From assembly GCA_965115995.1 (NCBI GenBank), contig OZ220472.1, forward strand, positions 1,240,001 to 1,304,000: a stretch of DNA of 64,000 nucleotides, in the 5' to 3' direction. This document shows, piece by piece, positions 33,760 to 43,528 of this stretch; within the stretch, counting starts at the first letter, position 1, and every line of letters begins with the position of its first letter. The notes under the pieces were generated by a model, which saw nothing but the letters and a program-made list of their open reading frames with translations, ran no database searches and was not told the DNA's origin. A program made the position numbers and the translations under genes. Source of the stretch: Poriferisodalis sp026713105 (lineage in GTDB: Bacteria; Actinomycetota; Acidimicrobiia; Acidimicrobiales; Poriferisodalaceae).

Positions 33760-34755
33760 TCAGGCGGCGAATGCGTCGATCATGGCGTGCACGTCGCCGA
33801 GCGGATACAGGATCGGGCAGGTGGCGCCGTTGGCGAGGTAGCCGTCGACGGCTTCGCGGGCCTCTGCAGGCGTGCCCGAGGCAGTCAGCATCTGCACGAT
33901 GTCGTCCGGGACCAGCCGCGATGCGGCCTCGACTTGCTCAGCCGTCGCCGGCCAGGTCAGCACTTTGCCCACCTCTTCGAGCAGTGAGTCGGGGACCCCG
34001 GAGGCCTTCATGATGTGGGGCTGCTGGCCCAGGTACTGGGTGACCATGTTGCGTGCCATGTCCAGGGCGGTGTCCCGGTCTTCGTGCACCGAGCACACCA
34101 CGAGTTGGGGCCGGTCCAGGTCGTCCACGCTCCGCCCTGCTTTCGCTGCGCCCCGCTCCAGCGCATCCATGGCTCGGCTGTTGTAGTCGGGCGAGACGAG
34201 GTAGTTGAGCACGACGCCGTCTGCGATCTCGCCGCTCACCTCCATCATCTTCATACCGGTGGCGCCGATGTAGATCGGCACGTCCTTGGGTCGGCGCTCC
34301 TGGTACACGTAGTCGAGTTCGACATCGTCCAGATGCACGTGCTCGCCATGGAACGTGACGTTCTCGTTCGCGAGAAGCGCCCGAACCACCGTGGTCACCT
34401 CGCGCATAGCGCCGAGCGGGCGTGCTCGGCTGATGCCGACCTTGGCTGCCAGCGGGTCCCACCACGCGCCCAGCCCGCAGATGATGCGACCGGGCGCGAG
34501 GTCGTCGAGTGTCGAGAACATCGAAGCCAATCGAGCCGGATTGCGCGACCAGATGTCGATCACACCTGCGCCGACGTTGATGCGCGAGGTGGTCGCCGCG
34601 AACGCTGCCATCGGCACGCTGGCCTCGCGCACCAGCCGCGAGTCGGCTTGCCAGACGGCCTCGAAGCCGCGTTCCTCGGCGTACTGCGTGAAGCCCATTG
34701 CCTCGGTGATCGTGTGAGCGTCCTGCAGGTACAGCGCATTTCGAGCTGTCGTCAT
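33760..34755 (-). CDS. LLM class F420-dependent oxidoreductase
   Basis: A 331-residue luciferase-like protein close to F420-dependent methylene-H4MPT-reductase-like actinobacterial enzymes. GFTQYAEERGFEAVWQADSR near residue 21, INVGAGVIDIWSRNPARLAS near 59 and VPIYIGATGMKMMEVSGEIA near 160 are the cofactor-binding strands. AGGAGG lies about 10 bases upstream of the ATG at 34755. It is convergent with the phosphotransferase gene and divergent from the PLP enzyme at 34840. The substrate is unknown. Confidence 0.9.
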   Translation of the reverse strand: MTTARNALYLQDAHTITEAMGFTQYAEERGFEAVWQADSRLVREASVPMAAFAATTSRINVGAGVIDIWSRNPARLASMFSTLDDLAPGRIICGLGAWWDPLAAKVGISRARPLGAMREVTTVVRALLANENVTFHGEHVHLDDVELDYVYQERRPKDVPIYIGATGMKMMEVSGEIADGVVLNYLVSPDYNSRAMDALERGAAKAGRSVDDLDRPQLVVCSVHEDRDTALDMARNMVTQYLGQQPHIMKASGVPDSLLEEVGKVLTWPATAEQVEAASRLVPDDIVQMLTASGTPAEAREAVDGYLANGATCPILYPLGDVHAMIDAFAA

Positions 34756-34824
34756 GAGTCAACGTCCTCCTGTGCGCCCTGTCGCCGTCGTCCCCGCGCG
34801 CATCGGGGTGCCGCTCGCGGAACA

Positions 34825-34830
34825 TAGCCT
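34825..34830 (+). promoter_or_regulatory. Candidate -10 box (TAGCCT) for a leaderless transcript
   Basis: TAGCCT ends 9 bases before ATG 34840, with no Shine-Dalgarno sequence between. The same layout is seen at 3146, 31241 and 42442. No clear -35 is visible. Confidence 0.35.
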
Positions 34831-34839
34831 CAGTCCGGT

Positions 34840-36411
<1,572 letters not shown>

Positions 36412-36495
36412 GCGAGTCGTGTGCATTCGAACGAAGGCACCGCACACCGCAAATGGCGGCACAGCTTGCGTGAATGGCAATGAGAGAATGACGAC

Positions 36496-37782
36496 ATGAG
36501 CGGATCGGCTGGGGGAGCGCCGCAGATCGATGGCGAGCGGCTGATGGGGCGCCTCGACGAATTGGCGCAGATCGGCGCCATCGAGGGAACGCACGGGAAC
36601 TGCCGGCTCGCGCTCACCGACGAGGACCGCGACGGACGCGACCTGGTCGGCACGTGGATGGCCGACCTCGGGCTCGACATCACCATTGACGGGCTCGGCA
36701 ACGTCGTGGCCTGCACCGAAGCGGGCCGCGTTGCCGATTCGGTGATGATGGGCAGCCACATCGACACCGTCGCCACCGGAGGGCGCTACGACGGCAACCT
36801 CGGCGTGCTGGCCGGCCTGGAGGTGATCGAGTCGGTGCTGTCCAGCGGCCGGATGCCGGCACGCCCATTGTCGGTGGGGTACTTCACCGACGAGGAAGGC
36901 AGCCGGTTCGCTCCCGACATGCTCGGCAGCCTCGCGTATGTGGGCGGCATGGCCCTCGAGGAAGCTCTGGAGATCACCGACCGCGATGGCATCGCGGTCG
37001 GCGACGAGCTGGACCGCATTGGCTATCGCGGAGCGGCGCCTGTGCCCGGCACTGTCCCATTTGCATTCATGGAACTGCACATCGAGCAGGGTCCGGTGCT
37101 TGAGTTCCACGGCGTTCAGATCGGTGTCGTGGAAGGCGTGCAGGGCATCTCATGGACCGAGGTCACACTGCGGGGCCAGTCGAACCACGCTGGTACGACG
37201 CCCATGCCGCTGCGACGGGACGCTGGGCTCGCGGCGTGCCGCATCGCGAATGAGGTACGCGACCTTGCGCACAACATCGGCGACTCGCAGGTCGGCACTG
37301 TCGGAGCAATCTCGCTTGTGCCGAACCTGGTGAACGTCATCGCAGGTTCGGCCACGATGACGGTGGATCTGCGCAACACGTCCGAGGCGATGCTGCAACA
37401 CGCCGAGTCGCGTCTCGACGAAATTGTGTCTCGCAACGCCGAAGCCGAGCATCTCGAGGCGTCGCAGCGACGAACCGCACGCTTCGAGCCGGTGGAATTC
37501 CATCCCGCAGTCATCGACCTCGTCGAGAAATGCGCCGCCGAGGCCGGCTTGACGCACCGCCGCATGCCCTCGGGCGCAGGCCACGACGCGCAGATGCTGG
37601 CGCGGGTGTGTCCGACCGCCATGATCTTCGTGCCCAGCTTCGACGGGGTCAGTCACAATCCGGCGGAGTACACGGCCCCCCCCGACATCGAAGCGGGAGC
37701 GAACCTGCTGGCTGATGTGGTGTGGCGTCTCGCGAACGGCGAAATCGACAGCGAGATCGTCGAGAGCGGGGCGACGACGTGA
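36496..37782 (+). CDS. M20-family amidohydrolase (N-carbamoyl-L-amino-acid hydrolase / allantoate amidohydrolase type)
   Basis: A 428-residue zinc or manganese hydrolase of the hydantoinase/carbamoylase group. Metal ligands appear in order: His88 in GSHIDTVATGGRYDGNLG with bridging Asp99, the Glu pair in FTDEEGSRF, His in MELHIEQGPVLE, and the final His in DGVSHNPAEYT. The dimerisation-lid motif NHAGTTPMPLRRDA is also present. The enzyme removes a carbamoyl or ureido group, giving amino acid, CO2 and ammonia. It overlaps the nitrilase gene by 4 bases. Whether the substrate is a carbamoyl-amino acid or allantoate cannot be decided by eye. Confidence 0.92.
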   Translation: MSGSAGGAPQIDGERLMGRLDELAQIGAIEGTHGNCRLALTDEDRDGRDLVGTWMADLGLDITIDGLGNVVACTEAGRVADSVMMGSHIDTVATGGRYDGNLGVLAGLEVIESVLSSGRMPARPLSVGYFTDEEGSRFAPDMLGSLAYVGGMALEEALEITDRDGIAVGDELDRIGYRGAAPVPGTVPFAFMELHIEQGPVLEFHGVQIGVVEGVQGISWTEVTLRGQSNHAGTTPMPLRRDAGLAACRIANEVRDLAHNIGDSQVGTVGAISLVPNLVNVIAGSATMTVDLRNTSEAMLQHAESRLDEIVSRNAEAEHLEASQRRTARFEPVEFHPAVIDLVEKCAAEAGLTHRRMPSGAGHDAQMLARVCPTAMIFVPSFDGVSHNPAEYTAPPDIEAGANLLADVVWRLANGEIDSEIVESGATT

Positions 37783-38705
37783 GACCGCTCACCGTCGGCG
37801 CTGCGCAGCTCGGGCCGATAGCCCGCTACGAGACGCGGGCCAGCGTGGTCAAGCGCCTGATCGCCCTGCTTCGTCAAGGTGCCGAGCGAGGCTGCGAGGT
37901 GGTGGTGTTTCCCGAATTGGCGCTCACCACCTTCTTTCCCCGATGGTATTTCCCCGACGATTCACCCGAGTTGCTCGCGTACTTCGAGACCGAGATGCCC
38001 TCCCCAGAGACGCAGCCTCTCTTCGACGAAGCCAAGCGACTCGGCATCGGCTTCCACCTGGGGTACGCCGAACTGACCCCGGATGGACACCGCTACAACA
38101 CCGCCATCCTCGTCGACAGCGACGGCACCCTTCTCGCCAAATACCGCAAGGTGCACATTCCCGGGCACGAAGAGCACGAGCCACAACGCCCCTTCCAGCA
38201 TCTCGAGCGGCGCTACTTCGAAGAGTCCGCCGAGGGCTTCAGCGTGTGGCGGGCATTCGGGGGTGTCATGGGCATCGCGTTGTGCAACGACCGGCGCTGG
38301 CCCGAGACCTACCGCGTCATGGGCCTCCAAGGCGTCGAGATGATCTTCATCGGCTACAACACGCCGCTGCACTACGCGCCAGACCCGATCCAGGACCCGC
38401 TGCAGGCATTCCACAACCATCTGGTGATGCAGGCAGGTGCCTACCAGAACGGCACCTGGGTGGTCGGCGTCGCCAAGGGCGGCACCGAGGAAGGCGTGGA
38501 GTCGCTGGCGCACTCGGCGGTGATCGCGCCGTCGGGCCAGATCGTCGCCCAGGCAGTCACCGACGGCGATGAGCTGATCACCGCCCAGTGCGATCTCGAC
38601 TGGTGCTCGCAGTACAAGGACACCGTGTTCAACTTCGACCGCTACCGCCGGCCCGAGACCTACCAGCTCATCGGCAAGCAGAAGGGCGTCGTCCCGCCAC
38701 CGTGA
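37779..38705 (+). CDS. Carbon-nitrogen hydrolase, N-carbamoyl-D-amino-acid hydrolase type
   Basis: A 308-residue nitrilase-superfamily enzyme. The Glu-Lys-Cys triad is Glu46 (VVFPELALT), Lys124 (KYRKVHIPG) and Cys169 (IALCNDRRWPETYR). The CNDRRWPE segment is the mark of D-carbamoylases. It hydrolyses N-carbamoyl-D-amino acids or a related ureido acid. The GTG at 37779 overlaps the M20 gene's stop, so an L-type and a D-type carbamoylase are made together. An in-frame upstream ATG at 37722 falls inside the previous gene and is not used. Confidence 0.92.
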   Translation: MRPLTVGAAQLGPIARYETRASVVKRLIALLRQGAERGCEVVVFPELALTTFFPRWYFPDDSPELLAYFETEMPSPETQPLFDEAKRLGIGFHLGYAELTPDGHRYNTAILVDSDGTLLAKYRKVHIPGHEEHEPQRPFQHLERRYFEESAEGFSVWRAFGGVMGIALCNDRRWPETYRVMGLQGVEMIFIGYNTPLHYAPDPIQDPLQAFHNHLVMQAGAYQNGTWVVGVAKGGTEEGVESLAHSAVIAPSGQIVAQAVTDGDELITAQCDLDWCSQYKDTVFNFDRYRRPETYQLIGKQKGVVPPP

Positions 38706-38717
38706 GCAGTGGTGCGA

Positions 38718-38746
38718 TTGACTGCGCGGCGGTGCGACAATAGCCA
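38718..38746 (+). promoter_or_regulatory. Possible promoter for the XdhD-like gene
   Basis: TTGACT (38718-38723) is a near-consensus -35. It is followed after exactly 17 bases by TAGCCA (38741-38746), a weak -10 lacking the final T. The start codon lies 40 bases further at 38787. Confidence 0.35.
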
Positions 38747-38786
38747 GCGGGGAAGGGACAATGGGGTTCCGGAGACGAGGTATTCG

Positions 38787-41393
38787 ATGACGGCAGAGCA
38801 CTCGGTGACGGGGTTCGTGCTGAACGGCTCGCCGGTCACGGTCGCCAGCGACCATGAGCACCTGCTGGCGGCATTGCGAGATGAACTGGGGATCATCTCG
38901 CCCAAGGACGGGTGTGCGCCGTCGGGTCAATGCGGCTGCTGCACGGTGCTGGTAGACGGCAAGGCCCGGGTGGCCTGCCAGACGAGCCTCGAACGCTCGG
39001 CGGGCACCGAGATCACCACTGTCGAGGGGTTCGACGAAGCCGAGCTGGACGCCATGGCGAACACCTTCGCGGCGCACGGTGCCTTGCAGTGCGGGTTCTG
39101 CACGCCGGGCATCGTGGTGCGGCTGAAGGCTCTGCTGGACCGCAAGGGCTCGGCATTGACACGTGAGGAAGCCAGCCGCCATCTCGGCGGGCACCTGTGC
39201 CGCTGCACCGGTTATACGAAGATCCTCGATGCGGTGGAGTCGCTGGCAGCGGGGGAGGTGCCGGTGGCGCTGCCGCCCAAGGGCGTCGGCAGCTCCGGTG
39301 TCCGCTACGAGGCCCGCGAGCTCACGCTGGGCAGCCGCCCGTACATCGACGATATGTACCCCGACGGCATGGCGCACGGCGCCCTGCGGTTCGCCGACCA
39401 CGCCCGCGCCGACGTGCTGTCGATCGACACCAGCGCAGCTCAGGCCATGCCCGGCGTGCAAGCCGTGTTCACCGCCGCCGACATCCCCGGAGTGCTGCGG
39501 GTGGGCCTCATCCACAAGGACTGGCCGGTGATGATCCCCGTCGGCGGGCGAACGTCCTACCTCGGCGACGTGCTGGCGATCGTCGTTGCCGACAATCGGC
39601 CCGCTGCTCGGCGTGCCGCCGAAGCGATCGAGGTGTCCTACGACGTCCTTCAGCCCATGACAGACCCGGTACGGGTGAAGGACAGCGACATCGACGCTGT
39701 GTGGGAGCTCGACGGCAACATCCTGTCGCGCTCGACCTATTCCCGCGGCGACATCGACGCGGCGCTGGCTGCGTCGGCCCACACGGTGACGGAGACTTTC
39801 CAGACCCAACGCATCGAGCACGCGTATCTCGAGCCCGAGTCCACCCTGGCCGTGCCCACGCCTGCCAATGGGCTCCCTGCGGGACTGCACGTCTACACCG
39901 GCGGCCAGGGCATCTGGGATGACCGCAACGACATCGCCGCGGTACTTGCGCTTGACCCGTCGGTCGTCACGACTGAGCTGGTCTCCAACGGGGGCGCGTT
40001 CGGCGGCAAGGAGGACATGTCGAATCAGGCCCACGCGGCGCTGGCGGCGTGGCTGACCGGCCGCCCGGTGCGGATCACGTTGTCGCGTGAAGAGTCCTTG
40101 CTCATGCACCCCAAGCGGCACCCCATCCGCATGACCTACGAAGTCGGCTGCGACGTCGAGGGCAAGCTCACCGCTGTGCGGGCGCGCATGTTCGGCGATT
40201 CGGGCCCGTATGCGTCAGTGGGCATGAAGGTGCTGGAACGCTCGGCGGGCCACGCCACCGGGCCATACCTGGTGCCTGCTGTGGACGTCGAGTCGGTTGC
40301 GGTGCGCACCAACAACCCGGTGTGCGGCGCCTTCCGAGGCTTCGGCGCGAACCAGGCGCAGTTCGCCATGGAAGGCGTCATGGACCGGCTGGCCGAAGCG
40401 GTGGGCATCAGCGGGTTCGAAATGCGCCAGCGCAACGTGGTGGTGCCCGGGGGAGTGTGGGGACCGGGCCAGATCATGGACGACGGCTGCCTCGGGGCCC
40501 AGGCCTGCCTCGACGCCGTGCGTGAGCCCTACGAGGCAGCCCGCGCCGCCGGCAAGCCCGTCGGGATCGGACTGGGACTGAAGAACTCCGGCCTCGGGAA
40601 CGGCTTCAAGGAGATCGCCAAGGCGATTGTGCGCTTCTGTGACGACGGCACAGTTGAGATTCGTCACTGCTGGACCGAGATGGGCCAAGGCGTGCACACC
40701 GTCGCGCTGCAGGTCGCCGTGGAGGAACTCGGCGTTGATCCCGAGGCGGTGCGAGTGATCGTGGACTCCACACGCGAGCTCGGTGCGGGCCAGACCACCG
40801 GCAGCCGAGGCACGCTCATGGGCGCAGGCGCGGTGGCCGATGCCTGCCGCGCTGCTCTGGCCGACGGCTGCAAGCCCGAGGTCGACTACGAGGGCGAGTA
40901 CCGGGTCGACTGGACCAACTCGCTGTCGGAGGGCTTGGAGAACCCAGTTATCCACTCGACGTTCGGCTACGCCGCCCAGGTCGTCATTCTCGATCCCGAC
41001 TCCGGCGACGTAGAGAAGGTCATCGCAGCGCACGATGTCGGCCGGGCAGTGAACCCTGTGCTGTGCGAAGGCCAGATCGAAGGCAGCGTGCATATGGGAC
41101 TCGGCTATGCGCTGAGCGAGGGCTTCCCTGCTGACGCCGATGGTCGGCCGCTCAATTCCACGCTGCGCAGCCTCGCCATAATCCGGCCCAAGGACATGCC
41201 CGACGTGGAGGTGATCCTGGTGGAGTCGCCCCAACCAGGCGCTCCTTACGGCATCAAAGGCGTCGGCGAGATCGGGCTCGTGCCGACGGCGGGAGCGGTC
41301 GCAGCGGCCCTGCGGGAGTACGAAGGCGAATGGCACAACGAGCTGCCGATGCGCAACCCCTCGAACCGCGAGCGGGCCGACGCCTGGGTATAG
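38787..41393 (+). CDS. Xanthine dehydrogenase family protein, fused [2Fe-2S] and Mo subunits (XdhD / selenium-dependent XDH-like)
   Basis: An 868-residue fusion. Residues 1-160 carry two [2Fe-2S] sites (C43, C49, C52, C64 and C102, C105, C138, C140). The rest is the molybdopterin-binding subunit with VSNGGAFGGKEDMSNQ, GAFRGFGANQAQFAMEG, MGQGVHTVALQVAVEELG and GAPYGIKGVGEIGLVPTAGA, whose Glu is the catalytic residue. The layout and motifs resemble XdhD-type enzymes, which hydroxylate purines. No FAD subunit is nearby. GGAGACGAGG lies just before ATG 38787. Together with the SsnA-like deaminase and the diaminopropionate lyase it suggests purine breakdown. Confidence 0.9.
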   Translation: MTAEHSVTGFVLNGSPVTVASDHEHLLAALRDELGIISPKDGCAPSGQCGCCTVLVDGKARVACQTSLERSAGTEITTVEGFDEAELDAMANTFAAHGALQCGFCTPGIVVRLKALLDRKGSALTREEASRHLGGHLCRCTGYTKILDAVESLAAGEVPVALPPKGVGSSGVRYEARELTLGSRPYIDDMYPDGMAHGALRFADHARADVLSIDTSAAQAMPGVQAVFTAADIPGVLRVGLIHKDWPVMIPVGGRTSYLGDVLAIVVADNRPAARRAAEAIEVSYDVLQPMTDPVRVKDSDIDAVWELDGNILSRSTYSRGDIDAALAASAHTVTETFQTQRIEHAYLEPESTLAVPTPANGLPAGLHVYTGGQGIWDDRNDIAAVLALDPSVVTTELVSNGGAFGGKEDMSNQAHAALAAWLTGRPVRITLSREESLLMHPKRHPIRMTYEVGCDVEGKLTAVRARMFGDSGPYASVGMKVLERSAGHATGPYLVPAVDVESVAVRTNNPVCGAFRGFGANQAQFAMEGVMDRLAEAVGISGFEMRQRNVVVPGGVWGPGQIMDDGCLGAQACLDAVREPYEAARAAGKPVGIGLGLKNSGLGNGFKEIAKAIVRFCDDGTVEIRHCWTEMGQGVHTVALQVAVEELGVDPEAVRVIVDSTRELGAGQTTGSRGTLMGAGAVADACRAALADGCKPEVDYEGEYRVDWTNSLSEGLENPVIHSTFGYAAQVVILDPDSGDVEKVIAAHDVGRAVNPVLCEGQIEGSVHMGLGYALSEGFPADADGRPLNSTLRSLAIIRPKDMPDVEVILVESPQPGAPYGIKGVGEIGLVPTAGAVAAALREYEGEWHNELPMRNPSNRERADAWV

Positions 41394-41459
41394 CTCGACA
41401 CAAGCAAGGCTGAGCCGGTCATCACGCCCGGTGGCGGCGCGGGTGGCAGAGTGCAGGCC

Positions 41460-42395
41460 ATGACATCACCTGGTTCAGTCACGTTCGGCCTGCTGTTGCC
41501 GTCACGGGAGCTCGCGATGTACGCCCCCCATGACGGTGATCCCCGCCGGCTTGTCGACTTAGCGGTGCAGGCCGAGGAACTCGGTTTCGCTGCTGCATGG
41601 ATCGGCGACTCGCTGCTGGCCAAGCCGCGGGCCGAACCGCTCTCGGTGCTCGCTGCTGTTGCAGCTGCAACCGAGCGCATCGACATCGGCACAGCGGTGC
41701 TGCTCGCGTCGATGCGAAATGCGACGCAGCTCGCCCAGCAGGCCGCCACCGTCGATGCGCTGTCTGGAGGCCGGCTCATCCTGGGTGTCGGCGCAGGCCC
41801 ACCCGCACCCGATGTCAACGCCGACTTCGACCTCGTCGGCGGCGACTTCGATCGGCGGGGCACCCAGCTCATGCAGATCGTGCACGATGCCCGCGAACTC
41901 TGGCAGGCCGATGGCACTCCAACGGCGCAGCGGCTTCAGCCAGTGTGCGTGACTGAGGGCGGTCCCCGCCTGTGGTTGGGCGGCTCGGGGCCTCGTGGGC
42001 TCGAGCGGGCCGGCCGGCACTTCGACGGCTGGTTCCCGACCGCTCCCGCGGTGGATGCGTTCGCCGAACAGCTCGTGACGATGCGTGCTCACGCAGCCGA
42101 CGCAGGACGAGACCCGGCCTTGATCACCGCGGCGGCCTACCTGACCGTCAACATCGGCGATCCCGACACCGCCGCTGCTGAAGTTGACGAGCACTCCAAG
42201 CTCTATTACGGCGCCCCCGCAGAGGTGGTGCGCCGGCTCCTGGGCACGTATTCGGGGACGCAGGCGCAGGTGGCAGCATGGCTGCAGAGCTACATCGACG
42301 CCGGTTGCGAGCACATCAGTATCCGCCTGGCATCATCCGACGTCGACACCCAGCTCGACCGCCTCGTCGAATTGCTCCCCGAGCTGCGCAGCTGA
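41460..42395 (+). CDS. LLM class flavin-dependent oxidoreductase
   Basis: A 311-residue luciferase-like protein. VTFGLLLPSRELAMY starts the barrel. LGFAAAWIGDSLLAKPRAEP, IDIGTAVLLASMRNATQLAQ and GRLILGVGAGPPAP follow at the usual spacing, and LWLGGSGPRGLERAGRHFDG is the F420/FMN phosphate region. A GTG three codons earlier is an alternative start. It lies between the XdhD-like gene and the SsnA-like deaminase and is likely in the same unit. The substrate is unknown. Confidence 0.88.
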   Translation: MTSPGSVTFGLLLPSRELAMYAPHDGDPRRLVDLAVQAEELGFAAAWIGDSLLAKPRAEPLSVLAAVAAATERIDIGTAVLLASMRNATQLAQQAATVDALSGGRLILGVGAGPPAPDVNADFDLVGGDFDRRGTQLMQIVHDARELWQADGTPTAQRLQPVCVTEGGPRLWLGGSGPRGLERAGRHFDGWFPTAPAVDAFAEQLVTMRAHAADAGRDPALITAAAYLTVNIGDPDTAAAEVDEHSKLYYGAPAEVVRRLLGTYSGTQAQVAAWLQSYIDAGCEHISIRLASSDVDTQLDRLVELLPELRS

Positions 42396-42441
42396 CGGCG
42401 CTGGCACGCCCAGGCGACCCAGAAGGCCTCAGCACCGGGAT

Positions 42442-42447
42442 TACGCT
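42442..42447 (+). promoter_or_regulatory. Candidate -10 box (TACGCT) supporting the GTG start at 42455
   Basis: TACGCT ends 7 bases upstream of the GTG, as at 31241. There is no ribosome-binding site in between. This decides in favour of a short N-terminus for the SsnA-like protein. Confidence 0.4.
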
Positions 42448-42454
42448 CGCAGCC

Positions 42455-43504
42455 GTGAGTGAGGGGGGTGCGTCAACGCCTGGCCTGGTGTGCTCGCACC
42501 ATCACCTGTATTCGGCGTTGGCGAGGGGAATGCCTCCGCCGCCGCGCACGCCAGGCGGCTTCGCTGAGATCCTCGAGCTGGTGTGGTGGCGCCTCGACCG
42601 AGCGCTCGATCTCGAGATGCTGGAGTGGTCGGCGAAACTCGGCGCGCTCGAAGCGCTGGAGTCCGGCTGCACTGCGATCGTTGACCACCACGAATCGCCC
42701 AATGCCATCGAAGGCTCGCTCGATGTCATCGCAGCGGCCTGCGCCGAGGTCGGAGTGCGCATCAGCTGCTGCTACGGCGTCACCGACCGTCACGGCGTCG
42801 ATGGGGCGCGGCGCGGCCTCGCGGAGAACGATCGCTTCCTCGCCGCTGGGGGTCGGGGATACGTCGGCGTACACGCGTCGTTCACCTGCACCAACGACAC
42901 CCTGGCCGCTGCGGCGGACCTCGCCCGCCGCCACGACGTCGGCGTCCACATCCACGTTGCCGAAGGCCCGCCAGACGCCGACGCTGCTCAACGGCTGGCC
43001 GGACTCAGCGACGAGCGTTGGCTGCTCATCCATGGTGTCCACCTACCGACCGTGCACGGTCTTGAGGGCACGATCGTGCACAACCCTCGGTCCAACATGA
43101 ATAACGCAGTCGGCTATGCCAACCCCGTCAGGTTCGCCGACGTGAACCCCATCGCCTTAGGCACGGACGGGATCGGTGCCGACATGCTCGACGAGTTCCG
43201 TGTCGCGTACGCACGCTTGCGCGAGCACGACGTAACGGCTGGTCCGGATGCGCCGTGGGAGTGGCTCGCGCACGGGTGGGCGCTCATGCCAGAGGCCCGT
43301 AACGACACCGTGCGCTGGTCCTACCCGAGCGACGACCCTTGGCATCTCGCCTACACACCCGGCGTCCACGCGCTTGACGTCACGATTGACGGCGATCAGG
43401 TGCTGGCAAACGGCGTCGCTACACGTATCGATCCTGTCGAAGTGCGGGCCAAGGCCTCAGAGCAAGCCCAACGGCTCCTCGCTGCGCTCGACGAACTTGA
43501 CTGA
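42455..43504 (+). CDS. ssnA: SsnA-like amidohydrolase/deaminase with a truncated N-terminus
   Basis: A 349-residue metal-dependent amidohydrolase. The metal-binding CSHHHLYSALARGMP, the EILELVWWRLDRALD segment, VHIHVAEGP, LIHGVHL and GTDGIGADM match SsnA-type aminohydrolases, thought to deaminate purine or related rings. In normal members the HxH motif falls near residue 55, after a beta-sandwich strand set. Here it falls at residues 15-17, so about 40-50 residues are missing. Upstream in-frame sequence overlaps the previous gene and is arginine-rich. The C-terminal strand region DVTIDGDQVLANGVAT is present, so half of the sandwich domain lacks its partner. Confidence 0.82.
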   Translation: MSEGGASTPGLVCSHHHLYSALARGMPPPPRTPGGFAEILELVWWRLDRALDLEMLEWSAKLGALEALESGCTAIVDHHESPNAIEGSLDVIAAACAEVGVRISCCYGVTDRHGVDGARRGLAENDRFLAAGGRGYVGVHASFTCTNDTLAAAADLARRHDVGVHIHVAEGPPDADAAQRLAGLSDERWLLIHGVHLPTVHGLEGTIVHNPRSNMNNAVGYANPVRFADVNPIALGTDGIGADMLDEFRVAYARLREHDVTAGPDAPWEWLAHGWALMPEARNDTVRWSYPSDDPWHLAYTPGVHALDVTIDGDQVLANGVATRIDPVEVRAKASEQAQRLLAALDELD

Positions 43505-43528
43505 GACTTTGGACTAGGGAGACCGACG

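Noticed and set aside
36419..36447. GTGTGC/GCACAC inverted repeat before the M20 carbamoylase gene
   Set aside because: Six-base arms with a 17-base loop in GC-rich DNA are easily found by chance, and no promoter or terminator feature accompanies them.
37962..40121. 719-codon minus-strand open frame over the carbamoylase and XdhD-like genes
   Set aside because: The translation is low in complexity (Val/Gly/Ala/His/Arg rich) with no motif, and the plus strand carries well-conserved enzymes across the whole span.
38787..41393. Selenocysteine or in-frame UGA in the selenium-dependent XDH-like gene
   Set aside because: The frame is open throughout, and in this family selenium is a labile cofactor, not selenocysteine.
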